From: Candidatus Altimarinota bacterium
Lineage (GTDB): Bacteria > Patescibacteriota > Gracilibacteria > UBA4473
Length of the DNA stretch: 64,000 nt
Reading direction: 5' to 3'
Assembly (NCBI GenBank): GCA_023143095.1
Contig: JAGLIF010000009.1
Coordinates: 164,837-228,836 of the forward strand
The position numbers and the translations under genes are program-made. A model generated the notes under the pieces. That model was not told the origin of the DNA. It made no database searches and was given only the letters and a program-made list of their open reading frames with translations. Numbering within the stretch: position 1 is the first letter of the stretch; each line of letters starts with the position of its first letter. Of this stretch, positions 57,235 to 64,000 are shown one piece after another.

Positions 57235-58155
57235 TCAATCAACTGCCAAAACCTCATTTACCATTTGATCATGCATTTGAACTGGTATCGTGTGCAATAT
57301 GGCAAAATTCGGTAACACACAAAGAGAGTAAACATCTACTTTCAACAAGTTTCTTCTTTTTAACTGTTCCTTTTCAATATTACATTGATTGAGAAATCGA
57401 TCATAAAAACCACTTCCTCGACCTAATCGAAAACATTTTTTATCAGCTGCCACCGCTGGAAGAAAAATCAGTGTTTTTTGTTTTAATTCAAAAATTCTCG
57501 TCAGACCTTCTGGTTCTAAAATTCTAAACGACCCAACTTTTAGCTCTTCAAAAGACTGGATTTGAAAAAACTGCATTTGAGCATCTACAATTTTTGGAAA
57601 AAAATATCTTTTCTCTGAAAACCGTTTCATAAGTGCCTTCGTAAAATCAATCTCCCGATCTCCTTGTGGCGCATATATCAATATATCTGTTGTTTCTAAA
57701 AACTTTTTATGTACTGAAATTTTATCAATCGCTTGAATAGAAAAGGAATCTTTTTCTTTTTTTTTAAGCATTTCCCACTTCTGAAAAATCGCACGACGAC
57801 AAAAAAATTTTTCTGCTTTTTCTCGATCGTTTTCAATTTGTGTAAAAAGTAAATCAGCATTGAGAAATGTCCTGGTTGAACGAATATATTTTAGAATAGA
57901 AATTTCTGCTACTTCTCCATAAATATCTTGATCAAAATCCAAAATATGTACTTCTGCCGCGAAACCTCTTCCAAAAGTTTTCAGTACCCCAAAATGCAAT
58001 ATCCCATTAAAAACTTCATCTTTCACTTTGATCTGAACAAAATAAACCCCTTCTTTTAGGTCTGGTTTTTTTTCTAAAAAACACAAATTAGCAGTAGCAA
58101 TACCAAACTTTGCTCCTACTTCAACCCCTGAAATAATTTCTGCTTTAAACTCCAT
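57235..58155 (-). CDS. Riboflavin kinase / 5-formyltetrahydrofolate cyclo-ligase fusion
   Basis: Two enzymes in one chain of 306 residues. The N-terminal 120 residues match riboflavin kinase: FGIATANL (the PTAN metal/ATP motif with Ala for Pro), LKEGVYFVQI, HFGVLKTFG and EVHILDFDQDIYG with the catalytic Glu, then IRSTRTF and QIENDREKAE. The FAD-synthetase domain normally attached in RibF is absent. The rest matches 5-formyl-THF cyclo-ligase: LIYAPQGDREIDF, FFPKIVDAQMQFF and IFLPAVAADKKCFRLGRGSGFYDRFL. ATG at 58155 is preferred because the next upstream ATG overlaps a dispersed hairpin. FMN and folate metabolism are joined here; I do not know this fusion as a standard one. Confidence 0.8.
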   Translation of the reverse strand: MEFKAEIISGVEVGAKFGIATANLCFLEKKPDLKEGVYFVQIKVKDEVFNGILHFGVLKTFGRGFAAEVHILDFDQDIYGEVAEISILKYIRSTRTFLNADLLFTQIENDREKAEKFFCRRAIFQKWEMLKKKEKDSFSIQAIDKISVHKKFLETTDILIYAPQGDREIDFTKALMKRFSEKRYFFPKIVDAQMQFFQIQSFEELKVGSFRILEPEGLTRIFELKQKTLIFLPAVAADKKCFRLGRGSGFYDRFLNQCNIEKEQLKRRNLLKVDVYSLCVLPNFAILHTIPVQMHDQMVNEVLAVD

Positions 58156-58162
58156 TGCTCTC

Positions 58163-58241
58163 ATTCTTGCAAAAGCAAGAATCCAGTCAATAAGGAATTT
58201 TTTTTATCCCTTATAAGTTCGAACTCTAAGAGTTCGAACTT
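58163..58241. repeat. Two repeat hairpins upstream of infB
   Basis: ATTCTTGC-AAAA-GCAAGAAT (58163-58182) is the REP-like family with one paired base change in each arm, so the stem is kept. AAGTTCGAACTC (58215-58226) and GAGTTCGAACTT (58230-58241) form a perfect 12-pair inverted repeat around TAA and belong to the second family seen at 29098 and 55704. Confidence 0.8.
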
Positions 58242-58322
58242 GAATTATTTTATCCTTTGTTTTTTATCAATGTTTCCGTAAAGTGGACAAAATATTATTT
58301 TTTCGTATGGTTTTTCTACAAA

Positions 58323-60422
58323 ATGTCTATTTCTCTCTCCGAGCTCGCTAAAAAACTTGAAATTGCTCCAGAAGCTGTAATTTTGCACTCCATGGATTTG
58401 GATTTTGAAATGCCAGAAGATGAAATAATCCCAAATGATATTGCAGTAGCAATTGAAAAACTAGAAACCACTGATGAACTCGCACAACTTGACCATGAGT
58501 ACGAAGAACAAATGGATCGAGACATTATAGAAACACAACAAGCAAAAACAGCAGGATCACAAAAAAAGAATCACAAAAAAAAGGAAGAACCAAAACCGAA
58601 AGTTATAGAAATAATAAAAGATAAAGAAGGAAGTATTCTTTTACCAGAGAATCTTACTGTTCGAGAATTAGCCATAAAAATAGAAAAACCAATTCCTATT
58701 GTTTTAATTAATTTGAAAAAGAATGGAATCATTGCCAACTTACAACAAGAAATAGACTATGAAACAGCGGCTATCGTCGCAGAAGAACTCGGTATAAAAG
58801 TAAAAAAAGAACAAGCGGAACTTTCAGGAGAAGATCTTTTTCGTGGAAGTTTAGAAGATTTTCTTAAGGATGAAGAACCAGAAGATTTAGTAGAAAGACC
58901 CCCTATAATTTCTATCATGGGACATGTTGATCATGGGAAAACTTCTATTTTGGATTATATTCGAAAAACAAGTGTAGCCGATAAAGAAGCTGGTGGTATC
59001 ACTCAAAAAATTGGAGCATACCAAATAAAAAAAGATGGAAAATTTATTACCTTTCTTGATACGCCAGGACATGAAGCTTTCACTACTATGCGAGCACGCG
59101 GAGCTCGAGCAACCGACATTGCTGTCTTGGTAGTAGCTGCAACAGAAGGTCTAAAACCTCAATCTATTGAAGCTATAAATCACGCCAAAGAAGCAGAGAT
59201 TCCCATTATTGTGGCAATTAATAAAATGGACCTAGATGGAGCAAACCCAGAATTGGTCAAAGGAGGTCTAGCTGAACAAAAATTAACACCAGAAGACTGG
59301 GGAGGAGAAACTCCTTGTATCGAAGTTTCTGCAAAAACAGGTGCAGGAATTGATAAACTTATCGAAACCATCCAAATTACAGCAGAATTGCAAGAACTCA
59401 AGGCCAATCCCACACGAAGAGCCATTGGGACTGTTTTAGAAGCTGTTATGGATAAACGAAGTGGTATTTCCGCAACAGTTCTTATTAACACAGGAACAAT
59501 TAAAAAAGGAGATGCCTTTGTTATATACAATCAACACGGAAAAATCAGATCTATGAAAAATTATTTGGGAGAAGAAATAAAGACTGCAAGTCCATCTACT
59601 CCAATTCAGATATCAGGATTTTCAACGCTACCTCAATCTGGAGATTTATTACAAGTAATGGACAGTGAAAAAATTGCTCGAAAAAAAGCAGAAGAGGTTG
59701 CCTCTCTTGAACATGAAGAAGATCTATCTAGTCGTAAAAAATTCTCTCTTGCAACAATCAAAGCAAAAATTGCAGAAGGAAAGTTGAATCAATTAAAACT
59801 CATCATTAAAGCAGATTCTAAAGGAAGTTTAGAAGCTGTTACCTCAGAATGTGAAAAATTAAAAACAGATAAAAGCATGGTGAAAGTTGTACATGCTGGT
59901 GTAGGAGAAATAAATGAATCAGATGTTATGCTTTCTAGTTCAGGAGAAGCTATTGTTATTGGATTTGGGATTAAAACCCCTGGAAGAATTCTTAAACTAG
60001 CAAAAAAAGAAGGCGTTGATATCCTTGATTTTGATGTTATTTATCATCTAACAGAAAAAATACAAGAAGTTTTAGAAGGTAGAGACGAAGCAAAAGAAAT
60101 AGAAGAAATTGTTGGCACTTTTCAAGTAAAAAAGATTTTTGCTTCCAATAAAAAAATGGCAGTTCTCGGAGGAGAAGCTCTTTCTGGAGTTATTCGAAAA
60201 CTTTGTCATTTTCGACTCTTTCGGTCTATCACAAACAAAGAAACAAACGAAACAGAAGAACAACTACTTGGACAAGGGAAAATCGAAACAGTACAACGAG
60301 GATCTGATATAGTTAATAGTATTTCTGAAATTGGCCTTGAGTGTGGAATGAAGGTTTCACACAAAGATTTAACCTTTGAAGAAAAAGATCGTATTGAACT
60401 TTTTGTTCCTAAAAAACAATAG
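58323..60422 (+). CDS. infB: Translation initiation factor IF-2
   Basis: The GTPase delivers initiator tRNA. A short N-terminal region ([17 protein letters not shown] and a charged linker) is followed by an IF2 N-terminal domain ([14 protein letters not shown]) and the GTPase with G1 GHVDHGKT (residues 200-207), G3 DTPGHEAF and G4 NKMD. Domains II, III and IV follow to the C-terminus. At 699 residues it is a compact IF-2. The start at 58323 is chosen from the family N-terminus; the frame runs upstream to 58257. Confidence 0.96.
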   Translation: MSISLSELAKKLEIAPEAVILHSMDLDFEMPEDEIIPNDIAVAIEKLETTDELAQLDHEYEEQMDRDIIETQQAKTAGSQKKNHKKKEEPKPKVIEIIKDKEGSILLPENLTVRELAIKIEKPIPIVLINLKKNGIIANLQQEIDYETAAIVAEELGIKVKKEQAELSGEDLFRGSLEDFLKDEEPEDLVERPPIISIMGHVDHGKTSILDYIRKTSVADKEAGGITQKIGAYQIKKDGKFITFLDTPGHEAFTTMRARGARATDIAVLVVAATEGLKPQSIEAINHAKEAEIPIIVAINKMDLDGANPELVKGGLAEQKLTPEDWGGETPCIEVSAKTGAGIDKLIETIQITAELQELKANPTRRAIGTVLEAVMDKRSGISATVLINTGTIKKGDAFVIYNQHGKIRSMKNYLGEEIKTASPSTPIQISGFSTLPQSGDLLQVMDSEKIARKKAEEVASLEHEEDLSSRKKFSLATIKAKIAEGKLNQLKLIIKADSKGSLEAVTSECEKLKTDKSMVKVVHAGVGEINESDVMLSSSGEAIVIGFGIKTPGRILKLAKKEGVDILDFDVIYHLTEKIQEVLEGRDEAKEIEEIVGTFQVKKIFASNKKMAVLGGEALSGVIRKLCHFRLFRSITNKETNETEEQLLGQGKIETVQRGSDIVNSISEIGLECGMKVSHKDLTFEEKDRIELFVPKKQ

Positions 60423-60446
60423 TAACCACATATTACTTTTTTTCGT

Positions 60447-61895
60447 ATGAAAAAATCTGAACTTTTTTTCACTCTCAGTCGAATTTTTTCAGATATGGTT
60501 TTTGTTTTTTTAGCTCTCATCTTTACCTATTATTTACGAATGGTCTGGTTTGAATTTTCCATTGCAGGAATCTGGGATTTTTCACTTTTTCCAGCTCCTG
60601 AATTTTTATTCCCTTTTGATAAGTTTATAAATTTTTCACTTAAATTAACTGGTATTATTTTATTGATTTTAGCCTTTCATGGCAGATATAAATTTAATGC
60701 TGATGAAAAAATTTTTGACGAATTTGTACATATTTTCTGGGGAATCTCAGCAGGAATGACCCTTTTATTGGTATACTTTTTCTTCTCACAATTTCCTTTT
60801 TTCTCTCGACTAATTTTCGGACTTTCTTGGATCTTTACTATCATATTCGTTCTAGGAGGAAGACTTTTTATAAGATTTATTCGAAAAAAATTTCATCTTC
60901 ATGGTCTAGGACGAGAAAAAATCATTGTTTTAGGAACTGGCGACCTTGCTATTCAAGCTATCAAAGCCTTAAAAAAAATACCTCATCTTGAAATAATCGG
61001 CGTTTTGTCTGAAAAGATAAATACACAAAAAAAATTCGAAGATGTAAAAATACTTGGAACATTCTCTTCTCTTGGAAGAATTTTGAAATCAAGAAAACCA
61101 AATGAAATCCTACTAGCTTCCAAAAAATCAACTGAAAAAATTAATACAAAAATCATCAAAACAGCTCAAATGCACCATACATATTTCCGATTTATTCCTG
61201 ATGAGTTAGGACTTGATCTAGCAAGTGTACAAGTTTCTACACTAGAAACATTGCCGCTCCTTACATTACTCAATACAAAAATTGATGGCTGGGGACTTTT
61301 GGTAAAACAACTACTAGATTTCTTTTGTGCTGTATTTTCTTTGCTATTGCTCAGTCCAATTTTTTTATTCATCACCTTTCGCATTTGGATTTCAAACACA
61401 ACTGCTCCTATTTTTTACCGATCTAAACGAATCGGAAAAAATGGAAAAGAATTTATATGTTATAAATTTCGAACCATGATTCCAGAAGCAGAAAAACAAA
61501 AAACAAAACTCTTAAAGAAAAACGAACGAAAAGGAGGTATCCTTTTTAAAATGAAAAATGATCCCCGTATTACAACTTTTGGAAAAACTCTGCGTAAATA
61601 TTCCCTAGATGAACTCCCTCAGCTGTGGAACATCTTAAAAGGCGATATGAGCTTCATTGGACCCCGTCCTCATCTACAAGAAGAAGTAAAAAAATATCCA
61701 AAAGAAGATCTGCAAATTCTTTCTATCAAACCAGGTCTATCTGGATTTTCTCAAATCAATGGTCGATCTAACCTAAGTTTTGAAGAAGAAATGAATTTCG
61801 AAACTTTTTATATGAAAAAATGGAACTTAGGACTCGACGCAATTATCCTTTTCAAAAGCATTTATATTGCTATAAAAGGAGAAAACGCGAGTTAA
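60447..61895 (+). CDS. Polyprenyl-phosphate sugar-1-phosphate transferase (WcaJ/WbaP-like)
   Basis: The 482-residue membrane enzyme starts surface glycan assembly on a lipid carrier. The N-terminus has four hydrophobic segments, then a Rossmann-like domain (EKIIVLGTGDLAIQAIKAL), one more span (LLDFFCAVFSLLLLSPIFLF), and the conserved catalytic domain with YKFRTMIPEAE, KYSLDELPQLWNILKGDMSFIGPRP and KPGLSGFSQINGRS. The sugar is unknown. It follows infB by 24 bases. No further glycan genes are in view. Confidence 0.9.
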   Translation: MKKSELFFTLSRIFSDMVFVFLALIFTYYLRMVWFEFSIAGIWDFSLFPAPEFLFPFDKFINFSLKLTGIILLILAFHGRYKFNADEKIFDEFVHIFWGISAGMTLLLVYFFFSQFPFFSRLIFGLSWIFTIIFVLGGRLFIRFIRKKFHLHGLGREKIIVLGTGDLAIQAIKALKKIPHLEIIGVLSEKINTQKKFEDVKILGTFSSLGRILKSRKPNEILLASKKSTEKINTKIIKTAQMHHTYFRFIPDELGLDLASVQVSTLETLPLLTLLNTKIDGWGLLVKQLLDFFCAVFSLLLLSPIFLFITFRIWISNTTAPIFYRSKRIGKNGKEFICYKFRTMIPEAEKQKTKLLKKNERKGGILFKMKNDPRITTFGKTLRKYSLDELPQLWNILKGDMSFIGPRPHLQEEVKKYPKEDLQILSIKPGLSGFSQINGRSNLSFEEEMNFETFYMKKWNLGLDAIILFKSIYIAIKGENAS

Positions 61896-61946
61896 TCCTA
61901 TTACCGTTCACATCATTTACCGAAGAATCTACGCAAGTGAAAGCTA

Positions 61947-61986
61947 ATACCACCATTAGTTATTGTATACCACCATCAGTTATTGT
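61947..61986. repeat. 20-bp tandem duplication at the 3' end of the surface-protein gene
   Basis: ATACCACCATTAGTTATTGT (61947-61966) is followed by the same 20 bases with one change (61967-61986). The gene's TAA stop falls in the inner copy. A 20-base insertion is out of frame, so the duplication moved the stop and reset the last residues (ITDGGIQ). Confidence 0.8.
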
Positions 61987-64000
61987 CCAACCGTGAGTAC
62001 CTATGAGCATGTTATCTCGTGCGCTTACAGCGCTTGAACTGTATTTAGAATTCCCACCATGAAAATTAACATTCTGTTTAAGCGATGGTAAACTTGCCCA
62101 TCCAATAAGTAGTGAATTATAATTTGGTGTAGATAAGGTTACACCATAAAACATTTTATCCATCCGTGTGACACTTGATACATTCCAGTTTCCTATGTTT
62201 TGGTTAAAACTAGAAGCTTCGTAAAACATTTGATACATATCTGTAATATTTGATACATCCAAAGTCCCTATGTCTTGGTTAAAACTAGAAGCTTTGTAAA
62301 ACATTTGATACATACCCATACTCGTAACACCTGATACATTCCAACTGCTTATGTCTTGGTTAAAATTAGAAGCTTTGTAAAACATTCGATATATTTGTGT
62401 AACCTTTGACACATCCCAGCTTCCTATGTCTTGGTTGAAATTAGTTGCGTCATTAAACATCATACCCATATTTGTAACATTTGACACATCCCAGCTTCCT
62501 ATGTCTTGGTTAAAATTAGTTGCCCTATAAAACATCGTACTCATATCTGTAACACTTAACACATCCCATGATCCTATATATTGGTTGAAATTAGTTGCGT
62601 CATTAAACATATAGCCCATATCCGTAACACTTGATACATCCCATGATCCTATGTCTTGGTTAAAAGAAGTTACAGACTGGAACATCTCCTGCATAGTTGT
62701 AACTTTTGATACATCCCAATTCCCTATGTCTTGGTTAAAATTAGAAACACTGTTAAACATTCTATACATATCTGTAACTTTTGATACATCCCAATTCCCT
62801 ATGTCTTGGTTAAAAACTGATGCGTTATTGTACATATCAAACATTTGATGCATATTTGTAACAGCAGAAACATTCCAGTTGCTTATATTTCCGTTAAAGC
62901 TAGTGGCACTCTCAAACATAGAATCCATATCCGTAACCTTTGACACATCCCAATTCCCTATATCTTGATTAAAAGAAGTTGCAGATGTAAACATATTACT
63001 CATGGTTACAACCTTTGACACATCCCAATTTCCTATATCTTGATTAAAACTAGAAGCTATTCGAAACACACCATACATTGTTGTAACATTAGAGGTATCC
63101 CAGCTACTTATATCTCCATTAAAATCATTATTACCACTAAACATAGAATCCATATTTGTAACACTTGAGATGTCCCAGTTGTTTAAATTTTGATTAAAAA
63201 TATCGGCTTCCGTAAACATCCCCTTCATAGTTGTAACAGCAGAAACATCCCAGTTTCCTATATCTTGATTAAAAGAAGTTGCATATGTAAACATCTCCTG
63301 CATAGTTGTAACAGCAGAAACATTCCAGCTTCCTATGTATTGATTAAAACCACGAGCATTGCGAAACATTTTGTACATATTTGTAACACTTGAGACATCC
63401 CAGTTGCTTATATCCCCATTAAAAACATAAGATAAATGAAACATCTCTTGCATATTTGTAATATTTGAGACATCCCAATGGGTGAAATTTCCGTTGAAAT
63501 TCCTTGCGTTATAAAACATACAATTCATATCAGTAACACCACCAGAAACACCATCAAAAAAGTTCTCTGCTGTGAATGTTGTAATTCCAGACGCATTTCT
63601 AAACATATTTTTAGCACTCGTAATTCCAGTTATACCATTTGACATAGGTGTTAAAACATCTTTTAATAAAGTCGGGGTTCCTTCATAAAACGATATTCTG
63701 CTTGCCTGTCCGCTTAATGAAATATTGTAATCACCTGCTGTCGCATAGATATGGCTTCTAAGTCCTGTTCCTGTATAAGTGTCATTGTTCCCGTCTCCCC
63801 AATCTACATATAGATCCACTGCGGCATCTGTCTGAAAACGAAAACTCTGAGAGTTTGCGACTGTCGTTATCTTAAATTTAAATGATTTTGAAGGACAAGT
63901 ACTATTATCCTGCCAGCTTAAACAAGGATAATAATCGTCCGATGGCGTAATTTCGTTTAATTTCCAAGTATCTGTTCCTGGCGGCTGAAAATCCCAACCA
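61960..64000 (-). CDS. BspA-type repeat surface protein, 5' end beyond the window
   Basis: The frame is open to the right edge of the window, so the N-terminus is missing. The visible part starts with [17 protein letters not shown], resembling the end of a GLUG-type surface repeat, then a PKD-like segment ([18 protein letters not shown]). It continues with 18 units of about 25 residues of the BspA/DUF285 kind ([21 protein letters not shown]) and the usual closing module ([13 protein letters not shown] ... [11 protein letters not shown]). No C-terminal anchor is seen. A GTG at 63819 could be misread as a start. Family members are secreted surface or adhesion proteins. Confidence 0.85.
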   Translation of the reverse strand, partial: GWDFQPPGTDTWKLNEITPSDDYYPCLSWQDNSTCPSKSFKFKITTVANSQSFRFQTDAAVDLYVDWGDGNNDTYTGTGLRSHIYATAGDYNISLSGQASRISFYEGTPTLLKDVLTPMSNGITGITSAKNMFRNASGITTFTAENFFDGVSGGVTDMNCMFYNARNFNGNFTHWDVSNITNMQEMFHLSYVFNGDISNWDVSSVTNMYKMFRNARGFNQYIGSWNVSAVTTMQEMFTYATSFNQDIGNWDVSAVTTMKGMFTEADIFNQNLNNWDISSVTNMDSMFSGNNDFNGDISSWDTSNVTTMYGVFRIASSFNQDIGNWDVSKVVTMSNMFTSATSFNQDIGNWDVSKVTDMDSMFESATSFNGNISNWNVSAVTNMHQMFDMYNNASVFNQDIGNWDVSKVTDMYRMFNSVSNFNQDIGNWDVSKVTTMQEMFQSVTSFNQDIGSWDVSSVTDMGYMFNDATNFNQYIGSWDVLSVTDMSTMFYRATNFNQDIGSWDVSNVTNMGMMFNDATNFNQDIGSWDVSKVTQIYRMFYKASNFNQDISSWNVSGVTSMGMYQMFYKASSFNQDIGTLDVSNITDMYQMFYEASSFNQNIGNWNVSSVTRMDKMFYGVTLSTPNYNSLLIGWASLPSLKQNVNFHGGNSKYSSSAVSARDNMLIGTHGWTITDGGIQ

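Noticed and set aside
61960..63500. CRISPR array or satellite
   Set aside because: The roughly 75-bp periodicity is coding: it is the DNA of BspA-type protein repeats, with substitutions at synonymous positions.

Overview
The window is strongly A+T-rich and densely coded, with many short intergenic gaps. UGA is used as an ordinary stop (leuC, lspA and the dual ATPase gene end in TGA), so the UGA-to-glycine code of Gracilibacteria/SR1-type bacteria is excluded. Gene style points to a Patescibacteria (CPR)-like or other small-genome bacterium with unusually complete amino-acid biosynthesis, of the kind reported for Peregrinibacteria: LemA with DUF3137-type proteins, large secreted repeat proteins, an LPXTG-type surface protein, and lean housekeeping genes. 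This placement is inference; no rRNA is present to test it.

Layout. 1-4.4 kb: a class B penicillin-binding protein and a bifunctional RelA/SpoT enzyme. 4.42-4.86 kb: a tmRNA gene. 4.86 to about 13.8 kb: an accessory island entered at the tmRNA 3' end. It carries a large serine recombinase whose last codons run antisense into the tmRNA, small unknown genes, a structured leader, and a three-gene operon: C5 cytosine methyltransferase, a protein with two GHKL ATPase modules (Hsp90/MORC-like N-terminus, histidine-kinase-like C-terminus), and a receiver-domain protein with an unknown C-terminal domain. That triad is the best candidate for an undescribed defence or epigenetic signalling system. 14.1-18.8 kb: rpsT, then an opposite-strand cluster rpmE, membrane protein, rpmF, nusB, rnc, pabB, lspA. 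18.9-33.5 kb: ridA-leuA-leuC-leuD, an oppositely oriented secreted/lipoprotein cassette, leuB, a block of dispersed hairpin repeats, an LPXTG-type surface protein, and ilvC. 33.8-36.5 kb: purA-dnaA. 36.8-44 kb: a seven-gene lysine/homoserine operon (dapA-lysA-dapF-dapL-hom-asd-dapB). 44.2-47.4 kb: a small unknown gene, pnp and rpsO. 47.5-52.7 kb: two DUF3137-like membrane proteins, lemA, and a membrane protein with a phosphatase-like head and propeller-like tail. 52.8-58.2 kb: an NAD(P)H flavin reductase, ahcY with a PfkB-type (adenosine) kinase, nusA, and a riboflavin kinase/5-formyl-THF cyclo-ligase fusion. 58.3-61.9 kb: infB and a polyprenyl-phosphate sugar transferase. 61.9 kb to the end: a partial BspA-type repeat surface protein.

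How it fits together. The leucine genes, ilvC and ridA supply and protect branched-chain amino acid synthesis. The dap/lys operon makes meso-diaminopimelate for peptidoglycan, lysine for protein, and homoserine. PabB and the cyclo-ligase half of the fusion serve folate. AhcY plus the kinase clear S-adenosylhomocysteine. Several intergenic regions carry REP-like hairpins, some with base changes that preserve pairing, and two 40-bp palindromes of one family (13842 and 36575).
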